The notes below the pieces were generated by a model, which had not been told where the DNA came from, did no database searches, and worked only from the letters and a program-made list of their open reading frames with translations. From contig NZ_CP043808.1 in the NCBI RefSeq assembly GCF_008386315.1, positions 2,666,001 to 2,730,000 of the forward strand: 64,000 bases of DNA, read 5' to 3'. Shown here piece after piece: positions 47,745 to 57,164 of this stretch. Made by a program: the position numbers and the translations under genes. The first letter of the stretch is position 1, and every line of letters starts with the position of its first letter. The stretch is from Serinicoccus marinus DSM 15273 (GTDB lineage: Bacteria; Actinomycetota; Actinomycetes; Actinomycetales; Dermatophilaceae).

Positions 47745-48089
47745 ATGTATCTGGGTCTCATAGGCGTGGCCATCAGTTGCCTGGTGGCGTTGGCGGGGAT
47801 GTTCGCGCTGCACCGGGCCACCGCGGTGGCCGCCGACCCGCTGCACACGCTGCCGTTCGAGTCCGGCTGGGTCCCCCAGCAGCACGCCTTGTCCCGCTAC
47901 CACGTGCGGTGGTACCTCGCGTCGCTCGTCTTCCTCGCCTTCGACGTCGAGATGCTGTTCATGTACCCCTGGGCCGTCGTCGTGGCCCAGGTCGGGTGGT
48001 CCGCCGTGGTCGAGATGTTCCTTTTCCTCGGGGCCCTGCTCGTCGCGGTCGTCTGGGCCTGGCGCGAGGGGGCGTTCCGGTGGGTCTGA
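47745..48089 (+). CDS. NuoA-like subunit of a complex I-like membrane complex
   Basis: 114 residues, three membrane helices. The conserved NuoA stretches are LPFESGWVPQQ (Ser where respiratory NuoA often has Cys) and RWYLASLVFLAFDVEMLFMY PWAVV, with the DVE and PWA motifs intact. In complex I NuoA helps couple the quinone site to the pumps. It heads an operon A-(B/D-like)-H-J-K-L-M-N and overlaps the next start by 10 bases. Confidence 0.88.
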   Translation: MYLGLIGVAISCLVALAGMFALHRATAVAADPLHTLPFESGWVPQQHALSRYHVRWYLASLVFLAFDVEMLFMYPWAVVVAQVGWSAVVEMFLFLGALLVAVVWAWREGAFRWV

Positions 48090-49344
48090 GGGAGGTCCTG
48101 GCTCGGTCAGCGGCCCGGCACGCGCACGTCCTCGTCGTCGAGGTGCCCGGGTGGGACGGGCTCCGCATGGCGACCGAGCGGGCTGTGCTCGAGCGGGGGT
48201 GGCGGCTCGCGTGCTCGCCGGCGGACGCGGACGTGCTCGTGGTGTGCGGGACCCCGGGGCCCCGGCTGGCCGAGGCGGTGGACCTCGTGTGGGAGCAGCT
48301 GCCGGGCCCCCGGGTACGGATCGTCGTGCTTAACCGCTCCGAGCTGACAGACGCCCTCCCCGGCGCGCACGCGGGGCTACTCGACGACGACCACCACCGG
48401 CGCGACGCCCGCGACCGCCCCGGGGCACCGAACCTGCTGGCCAGCCGGGAGGCGGAGGACGAGCCCAGCGGGCACGAGGGCCACTCCGACCACGCCGACC
48501 ACGGCGCGAAGGAGGGTTCGGACGAACCCAGCGGGCACGAGGGCCACTCCGACCACGCCGACTACGGCGCGAACGAGGGTTCGGACGAACCCAGCGGGGA
48601 CGAGGACCACGGAAATCACGCGGACCACGGCGGCCACGACATGGAGATGTCCCCCGACGGCATCCCCCTGGCGGAGGGCGGCGAGGACCGGGACGGGCTG
48701 GAGATGGACGTCCTGGCGGTCCGGCTCGGCCCGGTGCTGCCGCACTGGCCGGCAGGTCTGGTGCTCCACTGCTCCCTCCAGGGTGACGTCCTCACCGGCG
48801 CCCGCGCGGAGCTCCTCGGTGCGGAATGCGAGGGCGGGGATGCGGCCGACCCGCGGACCCGGGCGCTGGACCGGGTAGTGTCCCGTGCTGGCGCTCGCCG
48901 GCTGGGACGACGCCCGCCGAGCGCGCACGGCGGATCCGCGACGTACCGCCGACCGGCGACGCCCGCCCCGCCGTCGACCGCCCGACCGCCGCCGCCGACC
49001 ACCCGACTGCCTCTCCCGGGCTGGCGCGGCTGCGGCGACGGGTGCGCCGCTCCCGGATGCTGCGCTGGTCGTTGCGAGGGCTGGGCCCGCTGACCGCCGA
49101 CGACGTCCGCCGTCTCGGGCTCCCGGAAGGTGCCGTGGGCGACGCCTACGACCGGCTGCTGCACCTGCTGGACGACGTCGACGAGCCGGCGCCGCCCGGA
49201 GGTCGCCGGGCTGTGCCGGTCGACGCCGTGGTGGACCCGGTCGTCGGTCTCGACCTCGCGGCCGCGCGGCTGGTGCTGGCCGGTCTCGACCTCGGCACGC
49301 TGAGCGCGGCACCGGCACCGCGTCCGGAGGCGACCCGTGGGTGA
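48080..49344 (+). CDS. His-rich NuoB/NuoD-like subunit lacking Fe-S cysteines (frameshifted)
   Basis: About 421 codons. The first third (ATERAVLERGWRLACSPADA, VDLVWEQLPGPRVRIVVLNR) aligns with the NuoB core but has none of its four cluster-N2 cysteines. The middle holds three 21-residue repeats rich in His and Asp (DEPSGHEGHSDHADHGAKEG). Then LGPVLPHWPAGLVLHCSLQG and, in another frame, RMLRWSLRGLGPLTADDVRR and VGDAYDRLLHLLDDVDEPA, faintly like a NuoD C-terminus. Frames change near 48883 and 48912, possibly sequencing errors. GTG start overlaps nuoA. Confidence 0.6.
48458..48646 (+). repeat. 63-bp tandem repeat (x3) encoding a His-rich domain
   Basis: Units at 48458, 48521 and 48584. The first two are nearly identical; the third is diverged (GDEDHGNHADHGGHDMEM). 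Each encodes several HxxH/HxxDH pairs, a likely metal-binding loop. Confidence 0.92.
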
Positions 49345-50310
49345 GCCGCTGCTGACCTCGCTCCCCGCGGCGGCGGGCCCGGCGGTCGTCATCGTGGCGC
49401 CGGCCTGGGCTGTCGCCGTCGTCGCCGTGCTCGGAGCCCTGGCCCTGGCCGCAGCCGCTCTCGACGGGGTGCTGTCCGCGCGCTCCGCGTCGGCGGGTGG
49501 TGCCGTGGGCGCAGCCGGCCCCTCGGTGAGGCGTCCCGGTTGCTGCGGCAGCGTCGACGCACCACGGTGCAGGCCGACACCCTGCTCTGGCGCACCGGCG
49601 GGGCGGGGCTGCTCGTCGCGGCGGCCCTCATGCTCGCCGTGGTGCCGCTGGGGCGGTGGACGGTCGCCGACCTGGCGGTGGGCGTCGTGTGGTTCAACGC
49701 CATGGACGTCATGGTCTGGGCCCTGGTGTGGCTGGTCGGCTGGGGCGCCAACTCGGCGCACGCGCTGGTCGGCGGCTACCGGTTCCTGGCCCACGGCCTG
49801 GGCTACGAGCTGCCGCTGATGTTCGCCCTCGTCGCCCCGGCGATCGCCGCGGGCAGCCTGAACGTGGGCGCCGTCGCCGCCGCCCAGGACGGGCTGTGGT
49901 TCGCGGCCTGGATGCCGGTCGCGTTCCTCGTCTACCTGCTGGGCGTGGCGGGCTTCTCGGTGTGGGGCCCGTTCGCCCCGGCGCTGGGCACCGACGTCGC
50001 CGGTGGTGTGCGGGCCGAGCTGTCGGGGGTGGACCGTCTGGTGCTCGAGACGGGGCGGTACGCCCTGCTCGCGGCCGGCGCGGCCTTCGCCGTGCCGATG
50101 TTCCTCGGCGGCGGGGCGGGGCCGCTGCTCCCCGACTGGGCCTGGACGCTGGTCAAGACGCTGGCCGTGCTGGCGCTGCTGGTCTGGGCGCGTCGGCGGC
50201 TCCCCGCCCTGCGCCCCGACCTGTTCATGGAGATCGGCTGGCTCGTGCTGCTCCCCGCGGCGCTGGTGCAGGACCTGCTCGTCGCCGTCGTCACGGTATG
50301 GAGGTCCTGA
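49337..50310 (+). CDS. NuoH-like subunit (frameshifted, degenerate quinone loop)
   Basis: About 325 codons, eight membrane helices. PLGEASRLLRQRRRTTVQAD and GWGANSAHALVGGYRFLAHG match NuoH. The acidic quinone-chamber motif normally reading ETNRAPFDLPEAESELV is replaced by VAGFSVWGPFAPALGTDVAG. The frame breaks at a C4 run (49519-49522); one added C restores AAGPLGEASRLL. GTG start overlaps the preceding stop. Confidence 0.8.
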
Positions 50311-50876
50311 CCGTGCTCGTCGACATCGCCTTCGTGGCGCTCGGGGTCCTGGCGGTCCTCAGCGGCGCCGCCGTCTTCGTCGTGGACTCGATGGCCCGCG
50401 CCACCTACGCCCTCGCCGTGTCCTTCGTCGCGGTCGGTGCGCAGGTGCTCTTCCTGCAGCAGAGCTACGTCGGCGTGGTGATCATCCTCATGATGGTCAT
50501 GGAGATGGCGGTCATGGCCGTCTACATGGTGATGTTCATGGGGATGAACCCGGCCCTCATGCCGATGAGCATGGTCCACAGCAACCGGACCGCCGTCGCC
50601 ACCGCGGTCCTCACCTTCCTCCTCCTGGCGGCCGGCATCCTCGTGGTGGACTGGCCCGCCCGCCGGGGCAGCCCTCCACCGGACGTCACGGAGGCGCTCG
50701 GCGAGGCCCTCATGGGCCCGCAGATGCTCGTCATGGCCGTCATCAGCCCGGTCATGGTGGCCACCATCGTGGCCGGGGTGGTGCTGGCCGCGCCGCGCAC
50801 GCGCTACGACCGGTTCGGCGACGACCTGCGGCAGCGGCCCCCGGACGACCCGCAGCCCGGAGGAGTGGGCCGATGA
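50298..50876 (+). CDS. NuoJ-like subunit
   Basis: 192 residues, five membrane helices. AVSFVAVGAQVLFLQQSYVG VVIILMMVMEMAVMAVYMVM resembles the third NuoJ helix region with its pi-bulge, though Met-rich. Starts 13 bases before the nuoH stop. Its stop overlaps the nuoK start (ATGA). Assigned from position and pattern. Confidence 0.78.
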   Translation: MEVLTVLVDIAFVALGVLAVLSGAAVFVVDSMARATYALAVSFVAVGAQVLFLQQSYVGVVIILMMVMEMAVMAVYMVMFMGMNPALMPMSMVHSNRTAVATAVLTFLLLAAGILVVDWPARRGSPPPDVTEALGEALMGPQMLVMAVISPVMVATIVAGVVLAAPRTRYDRFGDDLRQRPPDDPQPGGVGR

Positions 50877-51175
50877 CCCTCGAGGCGGCGCTGCTCCTCA
50901 GCGCGGCGATCTTCTCCGTCGGGCTCTACGGCGCGATCTCCCAGCAGGTGGTGGTCATGGTCATGATGGGCCTGGAGCTGATGATCAACGGCGTCATCCT
51001 GGCGGCGGCCGCGTGCTGGTGGTTCCTGGCCCCCGGCCCCACCGGGCAGGTCCTGCTCATGGTCGTCATCGCGGCGATGACCCTCGAGATGGCCATGGGG
51101 TTCGCCGTCGCCGTGCTGCTGCACCGGGCCCGGCAGACCGACATGACGGACATGGCGACGGACCTGTCCCGATGA
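50873..51175 (+). CDS. NuoK-like subunit
   Basis: 100 residues, three helices: LEAALLLSAAIFSVGLYGAI, QQVVVMVMMGLELMINGVIL and LLMVVIAAMTLEMAMGFAVA. The buried glutamates of NuoK helices 2 and 3 (GLELMINGV and TLEMAMG) are retained, so the proton-channel element is kept. Overlaps both neighbours. Confidence 0.88.
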   Translation: MTLEAALLLSAAIFSVGLYGAISQQVVVMVMMGLELMINGVILAAAACWWFLAPGPTGQVLLMVVIAAMTLEMAMGFAVAVLLHRARQTDMTDMATDLSR

Positions 51176-53109
51176 GCGACGGCAGCGCCCAGACCGCCCT
51201 GTGGCTCCTCGTCCTGCTCCCCGCGCTCGTCGGGGCGTTCCTGGTGGTCGCGCGCCCGGAGCGGGTCGCCGTGCCCGTCTCCCTGCTCACCGCGGCGCTG
51301 ACCGCCGTCCTGGCTCTCCTCGTGGCGCTCAGCGGGCCGCAGGTGTCGGTGCCGTTCATGGCCGGCACCGACCTCGCCCTCGGCGTCGACGCCCTGTCGG
51401 CGCTGGTCGTCCCGACCGTCGCGGTCGTCACCCTGCTCGTGCTGGTCTTCTCGGCCGGCGAGATCGGGCGGTCGCGGGCGCGCTTCCACGGGCTCATGCT
51501 GCTCTTCGCCTCGGGCGCCCTGCTGACCGCCACCGCGCAGACCCTGCCGGGGCTCCTCCTGGCCTGGGAGGTCATGGGCGCCACGTCGTTCGCGCTCATC
51601 GGCTTCTGGTGGCACGAGCAGCACCGGGTGTCCGCCGGCACGACGGCGTTCCTCGTGACCCGGGCCGCGGACGTCGGCCTCTACCTGGCCGCCGGGGCGG
51701 CCCTCGCCGGGGGCGGTGGGTTGGTGCTCGCCGACCTGCCCGCCGCGAGCGAGGGGTGGCGGCACGTGCTGGCGGCCGGGGTGCTCGTGGCCGCCCTCGG
51801 CAAGGCCGCCCAGCTGCCGTTCTCGTTCTGGCTGTCCCGGGCGATGGAGGGCCCCAGCCCGGTCAGCGCGCTGCTGCACTCGGCCGCCATGGTGGCCATG
51901 GGCGGCTACCTGCTGCTGCGCACCGAGCCACTGCTCGCCGCCACGGGGTGGGCCGGGCCGACCGCCGCCTGGGTCGGAGCCACGACCGCGCTGCTGCTGG
52001 GCGCCGTGGCGCTGGCCCAGCAGGACCTCAAGCAGCTCCTGGCGGCCTCCACCGCGGCCCAGCTGGGCTTCGTCGTCATGGGCGCGGGGCTGGGCGCCGT
52101 CGGCGGTGGGGCGGCGCACCTCGTGGCGCACGCCTCGACCAAGGCGCTGCTCTTCCTCGCCGCCGGGGCCTGGCTGAGCGCCCTGGGCACCAAGCAGCTG
52201 ACCGGGCTGCGCGGTGCCGCCCGGCGCTGGCCGCTGCTGGGCGTGGCGAGCACCGTGGGGGCCCTCTCGCTCGCCGGCGTGGCTCCCCTGGCCCTGTGGG
52301 CGACCAAGGACGCGGTGCTGGCCGTGGCGCTGGCCCGGTCGCCGTGGCTGTATGCCGTGGGCCTGGCCGCGGCAGCCCTGTCCGCCGCCTACTCGGGCCG
52401 GATCCTGCTCACCGTCTGGGCACGGGTGCCCGCGGCGGACCGTGCACAGGTGGCGCAGCATCTCGACGAGGAGCAGGAGGGCACCCGCCACGTCGACAGG
52501 CTGGCGACCCTGCCGCTGCTGCCGCTCGCTCTCGGCGCGCTGACCCTGGGCCTGCTCGCGCTGCCCCCGGTGGGTGACGTCCTCGCCCGGTCCCTCGGGG
52601 AGCAGCCCGTGCACCCCGGTCTGGCGGAGATGGGGGCGTCGGCGGCCCTCGCCCTCGCGGTGCTCGCGCTCGTCCGGTGGCGTCCAGCCCCCCGCCCCGG
52701 GTGGGCGCGGCACTGGCTGGGTCTGGAGACGGCCGTCCGGGCCGTGGTCGTCGGCCCCACGCTGGCGCTGGCCCGGGCCCTGGCGTCCTTCGACGACCGG
52801 GTGCTCGACCGTGCCGTGGGGGCGGCCGCGGCCGGTGCCGTCGGCGTGGCACGCAGGGCGGCCACGTTCGACGACCGGGTGCTCGACGGCGCCGTCGGGT
52901 CCGGCTCCCGCGCGACCTCGCGGCTCGCCCGGGTCGTCGCCTGGGCCGAGGAGCGAGGGGTCGACGGCGCGGTCGAGGGACTCGCCGCCCGCGTCCGCCG
53001 GCTCGGCCAGGTGGCGCGGCGCCCGCAGAGCGGACATCTGCACCACTACTACGTCCAGGCCGTCGCGGTCCTCGCGGTCGGCGTCCTGCTCCTGCTCTCG
53101 GTGAGGTGA
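51172..53109 (+). CDS. NuoL-like antiporter subunit
   Basis: 645 residues, about 15 helices. The TM5 glutamate (LLLAWEVMGATSFALIGFW), TM7 lysine (ALGKAAQLPFSFWLSRAMEG), TM8 lysine/His segment (HLVAHASTKALLFLAAGAW) and PSPVSALLHSAAMVAMGGYL are conserved, so it should be able to pump ions. The C-terminal lateral helix region (DDRVLDRAVG, repeated as DDRVLDGAVG) is present. ATG start overlaps nuoK. Confidence 0.93.
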   Translation: MSDGSAQTALWLLVLLPALVGAFLVVARPERVAVPVSLLTAALTAVLALLVALSGPQVSVPFMAGTDLALGVDALSALVVPTVAVVTLLVLVFSAGEIGRSRARFHGLMLLFASGALLTATAQTLPGLLLAWEVMGATSFALIGFWWHEQHRVSAGTTAFLVTRAADVGLYLAAGAALAGGGGLVLADLPAASEGWRHVLAAGVLVAALGKAAQLPFSFWLSRAMEGPSPVSALLHSAAMVAMGGYLLLRTEPLLAATGWAGPTAAWVGATTALLLGAVALAQQDLKQLLAASTAAQLGFVVMGAGLGAVGGGAAHLVAHASTKALLFLAAGAWLSALGTKQLTGLRGAARRWPLLGVASTVGALSLAGVAPLALWATKDAVLAVALARSPWLYAVGLAAAALSAAYSGRILLTVWARVPAADRAQVAQHLDEEQEGTRHVDRLATLPLLPLALGALTLGLLALPPVGDVLARSLGEQPVHPGLAEMGASAALALAVLALVRWRPAPRPGWARHWLGLETAVRAVVVGPTLALARALASFDDRVLDRAVGAAAAGAVGVARRAATFDDRVLDGAVGSGSRATSRLARVVAWAEERGVDGAVEGLAARVRRLGQVARRPQSGHLHHYYVQAVAVLAVGVLLLLSVR

Positions 53110-54601
53110 CCGTGCTCAGTCTGATCATCGTCCTGCCCCTGCTCGCCGCGGTGGCCCTGGTCGCGGTCCCGCGGCTGGGTGACGGCGCCGCGAGATGGGT
53201 CTGGGTCGCGGTCACGGCCGTCGACCTGGCACTCGTGGCCGCCCTGTGGCTGGCCTACGAGCCACCGGGGCCGGGCCGGCTGGCCTTCGAGGAGCAGGTG
53301 CCGTGGATCCCGGGGGTCGACAGCAGCTACCACGTAGGGGTCGACGGGCTCTCGCTGCCGCTCATGGCGATGACGACGGCGGTGTTCCTGGCCTGTGCCG
53401 TCTTCGCCCTCCGCGACGAGGACCGGCCCCGGACCCGGGCCGCGCTCTTCCTCTTCCTACAGAGCGTCAGCCTGGGCCTGTTCGCCGCCGCCGACCTCAT
53501 CCTGTTCTTCCTTTTCTTCGACCTGTCCATCGTCGGGATGTACTTCGTCATCGCCGGGTGGGGCCATGGTGACCGCGGCCGCTCGGCGATGAAGTTCTTC
53601 CTCTACACCTTCCTGGGCTCGCTGGCCCTGCTCGCCGGCTTCATCGGGCTCTACGTCGCGGCCGAGCCGCACACCTTCGACATGGTCGAGCTGGCCCGGC
53701 AGACCCCGCTCGACGGGTCGCCCACGGCCGGGGGCCTGGTGCTCGCGGCCATCCTGCTGGGGCTGGCCGTCAAGACGCCGACGGTGCCGTTCCACACCTG
53801 GCTGCCCCCCGCGCACACCGACGCCCCCGCGGTCGGTTCGGCCGTCCTGGCCGGGGTGCTGCTCAAGATGGGCACCTACGGCTTCGTCCGGATCGCGATG
53901 CCGATGCTCCCCGAGGCCTGGCGCGCCTGGGCCTGGGTGGTCGTCGTGGTCGGCGTCGTCTCGGTCGTCTACGGCGCCCTCGTCGCGCTCGCCCAGACCG
54001 ACCTCAAGCGGATGATCGCCTACACCTCGGTCAACCACATGGGGTACGTCGTCCTGGCCGTCGGTGCCGCCGGGATCGTCGCCGAGGGCAGCGAGCAGGC
54101 GCGGTCGGTGCGGTCACCGGCGCCGTGACCCAGATGGTGAGCCACGGCATCGTCACCGCCGCCCTGTTCCTCATGGCGGGGGTGGTCTGGGACCGCGCCG
54201 GCACCTACAACCTGGGCTCCTTCGGCGGGCTGGCCGGCACCGCACCGCGCCTGGCCACGCTCTTCGCCGTCGGTGCGTTCGCCTCGCTCGGGCTGCCCGG
54301 CCTGTCCGGCTTCATCGCCGAGTTCCAGATCTTCGCCGGCAGCATCGCAGTCGCGCCGGTGACGGCGGTCGCGCTGGTCGGCATCCTCATCACCGCGGCG
54401 CTGTTCCTGCGGGCGCTGCAACGTCTCTTCACCGGACCGACCCGTGGCGCCTCGCGGGGCTTCGGCGACCTGCGTCCCGCCGAGCTCTGGGCGGTCGCGC
54501 CGCTGCTCGCCCTCTCGCTGCTCATCGGGGTGCTGCCCCGCCCGCTGCTCGGGGTGGTCGAGCCCGCCGCGGAGGTCGTCGTGCAGCTCGTCGGGAGGTA
54601 G
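53106..54601 (+). CDS. NuoM-like antiporter subunit (frameshifted)
   Basis: About 499 codons, 14 helices. LAVKTPTVPFHTWLPPAHTD (TM7 Lys), VLLKMGTYGFVRIAMPML and TDLKRMIAYTSVNHMGYVVL are standard. The TM5 charged residue is Asp (LFFLFFDLSIVGMYFVIAGW) where NuoM has Glu. The frame breaks near 54103; one added G restores AVGAVTGAVTQMVSHGIVTA. GTG start overlaps the nuoL stop. Confidence 0.88.
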
Positions 54602-54607
54602 GCGGCG

Positions 54608-56017
54608 GTGGACTCCATGGCGATGCGACCGGCCCTGCTCCTGCCGGAGATCGTGCTCTTCCTCGGCGCCCTCGCCGCCCTGCTGGGCGGGTCGTTCCTG
54701 CCCCGCACGCGGCAGTGGGTCACCCGGGTCGTCGCCGCAGCCGCCCTGGTGCTCGCCGCTGCGATGGCCGCCGTCGCCCTGGCCGGCCCGACGGCGGTGG
54801 CCATGGAGGGCAGCTTCACCGTGGACCCGACCACCGGGGTGGCCCGCCTCGTCGCCACCCTGGGCGCCCTGGTGGTGCTGGCGCTGGCGGCGGACGAGAT
54901 CGATGGCAGCCCGCGGGAGAGCGAGACCTACGCGCTGCTGCTCCTGTCCACGACCGGCACGCTGGTCCTCGCCGGTGCCGACGACCTGCTCGTCGTCGCC
55001 GTCGGGTTCCTGCTGACCAGCGTCCCCCTCTACGGGCTCATCGGGATCACCGGGACCGCCGTGGCGGCCGAGGCGGCGATGAAGACCTACCTGCTCGGTG
55101 CCCTCTTCGGCATCCTGCTGCTGGCCGGGGTCACGCTGCTCTACGGCGTGTCCGGCACGACGTCGTACGCCGGGCTGGCCGACCCGCTCGCCGCCGCGCC
55201 TCGGGCGGTGGTCGCCGCCGGTGTTGTGGGGATCCTGGGCGGGTTGCTGTTCAAGGCCGGTGGCGTCCCCGCGCACTTCTGGGTCCCCGACGCCGCGCAG
55301 GGTGCCGGCGGTGCCGTCGCGGCCTTCCTGACCACCGTGCCGAAGATCGGGGCGGTGCTCGCCGCATACCGGCTCGTCGCCGCCCTGCCCGACACCCTGG
55401 CGTGGCCGCTGCTCGTGGCTGTGCTGGCCGTCGCCAGCATGACGGTGGGCAACCTCGCCGCCTACACCCAGACCGACCCGCGGCGCCTGCTCGGCTGGTC
55501 CACCGTCAGCCAGGTGGGCTACCTGCTCGTGCCCGTCACGGTGGCGGGCCGCAGCGACCTGGCGCTGCCGTCCCTGCTGCTCTACCTCGCCGGCTACACG
55601 GTCACCAACCTGGCGGCCTTCGCCGTCACCACCGCGTTCCCGCGGCGCCGCGAGCTGTCCGCCTACCGCGGGGTGGGCAGGCGCTACCCGTGGCTCGCCG
55701 CGGCGCTGGTCGTGGCGCTGCTCGGGCTGGTCGGGACCCCGCCCACCGCGGTCTTCGTCGGCAAGCTCACCACCACGGCCGCCGCCTGGGACGCCGGCGA
55801 CGCGTGGCTCGCCGTGCTCGTGCTGCTCAACACCCTGGCCAGCCTCTTCTACTACCTGCGGTGGATCGCCCCGCTCTACGCCCGCCCGACGGCCGAGCAC
55901 CCGGAGGACGGCGATCCGCCCGCCCCCTGGTCACGGTGGACCGCCGTCGCGACCGCCAACCTGAGCGTCCTGGTCGGTGTCGCGGCCGGGGTCCTGTGGG
56001 CCGTTGCCACCGCCTGA
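54608..56017 (+). CDS. NuoN-like antiporter subunit
   Basis: 469 residues, 14 helices. Keeps TM7 LFKAGGVPAHFWVPDAAQGA, VPKIGAVLAAYRLV and DPRRLLGWSTVSQVGYLLVP. The TM5 glutamate expected in the GIELLSLPLY motif is absent: the region reads AVGFLLTSVPLYGLIGI. GTG start 6 bases after nuoM. Last gene of the operon. Confidence 0.9.
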   Translation: MDSMAMRPALLLPEIVLFLGALAALLGGSFLPRTRQWVTRVVAAAALVLAAAMAAVALAGPTAVAMEGSFTVDPTTGVARLVATLGALVVLALAADEIDGSPRESETYALLLLSTTGTLVLAGADDLLVVAVGFLLTSVPLYGLIGITGTAVAAEAAMKTYLLGALFGILLLAGVTLLYGVSGTTSYAGLADPLAAAPRAVVAAGVVGILGGLLFKAGGVPAHFWVPDAAQGAGGAVAAFLTTVPKIGAVLAAYRLVAALPDTLAWPLLVAVLAVASMTVGNLAAYTQTDPRRLLGWSTVSQVGYLLVPVTVAGRSDLALPSLLLYLAGYTVTNLAAFAVTTAFPRRRELSAYRGVGRRYPWLAAALVVALLGLVGTPPTAVFVGKLTTTAAAWDAGDAWLAVLVLLNTLASLFYYLRWIAPLYARPTAEHPEDGDPPAPWSRWTAVATANLSVLVGVAAGVLWAVATA

Positions 56018-56220
56018 TGTGCGGCCACACCGCGCCCAGCCTGTGCATCGCGGTCCGGACCTTCCCGCGCCTGCAGATCTGGCATAGATCGGGTCCATCA
56101 CTCCCCTGGCTCGACCTCGTGGCCGGGGCCGCGTCTGAGCCAGGACCGTCCTTGTCACGAGGGGACCGGTCCCACGGTAGTCAGCCCGGGCCGTGCGCGC
56201 GCGTCGGCCTGCCCGGGTAT

Positions 56221-56265
56221 GACGACGCCCCGGTCCGCACACGGGGTGCGGCCGGGGCTGTCGTC
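56221..56265. terminator. Bidirectional hairpin terminator
   Basis: Arms 56221-56240 and 56246-56265 pair along nearly their whole length, between the convergent nuoN-like and NlpC/P60 genes. The remaining 56018-56220 shows no gene. Confidence 0.68.
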
Positions 56266-56299
56266 GGGGCGGGAGCGTGCTCGCCGCGGCGGGCTGGGG

Positions 56300-57154
56300 T
56301 CAGCCGACGCGGCCGTAGCCGGAGACGCCGCTGAAGACGGGCCGGTAGCCGGAGTAGTTCCCCGGGGTCGGCGAGTCGTACATCATGCCGTCGCCGGCGT
56401 AGATGCCGATGTGGTAGGCCGGGTAGCCGTAGAACACCAGGTCGCCGGGCTGCGGGTTGCTCACCGGCGTGGCGAAGGCCTGCTGCTGGGCCGCGGTGCG
56501 CGGCAGGCTGATGCCCACCTGGGCGAAGACGTAGCTCGTGAATCCGGAGCAGTCGAACCCGGCCGGCGTGCTGCCGCCCCACTGGTAGGGGATGCCGGTC
56601 AGACCGGCGGCCACGCCCAGCACACCACCGGTGGGGGCCGGGGCGGCGGGCTCGGGCTCCGGCTCGGCCTCGACGGCCGGCTCGGTCTCGACGACGGGCT
56701 CGGGCTGGGCCTGACGCTCGTTGTCGCGGCTGGCGGTGGTCTCCTCGCGGGCGGCGACCTGCTCGCTCGCCTGCTCGGTGGCCGGAGCGGCCTGCTCGGT
56801 GGCCGGGGCGGCCTGCTCGGTCTGCTCGACCGGCGCCGGCTCCTCCTCGACGACCGGGGTGTAGGCGGAGAAGCCGCCGACGCCGAAGGAGGCCAGGTCG
56901 ACGTCCTCGGGCGCGGCCACGGCCTCGGCCGGGCGGTCCACGGTCACGGTGCGGTCGGCGTTCACGTCGACCCCCAGCCGCGGCAGGCCCTCACCGCGGT
57001 CCTGGGACAGGTCCGGGGCGGCGTTGGCGCTCAGGGTCGCGCCGGCCAGCAGCCCGGTCGAGGTGGCCGCGACGGCCGCCGTGCGGGTGAGAGCGGTGCT
57101 GGTCGTGCTGAGGCGACCGGGCCGGCGGTGGCGGCCGGTGATGCGCTGCGTCAT
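56300..57154 (-). CDS. Secreted NlpC/P60 peptidoglycan endopeptidase
   Basis: 284 residues from MTQRITGRHRRPGRLSTTST with GGAGG upstream. Signal peptide (TAAVAATSTGLLAGATLSAN AA), an acidic Pro/Ala/Glu-rich linker with repeated EQAAPATEQ, then the catalytic domain: GIPYQWGGSTPAGFDCSGFT (Cys nucleophile) and PAYHIGIYAGDGMMYDSPTP (His). Cleaves peptide cross-links in the wall. A c-di-AMP riboswitch in the leader controls it. Confidence 0.94.
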   Translation of the reverse strand: MTQRITGRHRRPGRLSTTSTALTRTAAVAATSTGLLAGATLSANAAPDLSQDRGEGLPRLGVDVNADRTVTVDRPAEAVAAPEDVDLASFGVGGFSAYTPVVEEEPAPVEQTEQAAPATEQAAPATEQASEQVAAREETTASRDNERQAQPEPVVETEPAVEAEPEPEPAAPAPTGGVLGVAAGLTGIPYQWGGSTPAGFDCSGFTSYVFAQVGISLPRTAAQQQAFATPVSNPQPGDLVFYGYPAYHIGIYAGDGMMYDSPTPGNYSGYRPVFSGVSGYGRVG

Positions 57155-57164
57155 GTAGATCCTC

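Noticed and set aside
47745..56017. Ordinary respiratory NADH dehydrogenase operon
   Set aside because: No NuoE, F, G, I or C, and the only B/D-like protein lacks cluster cysteines.
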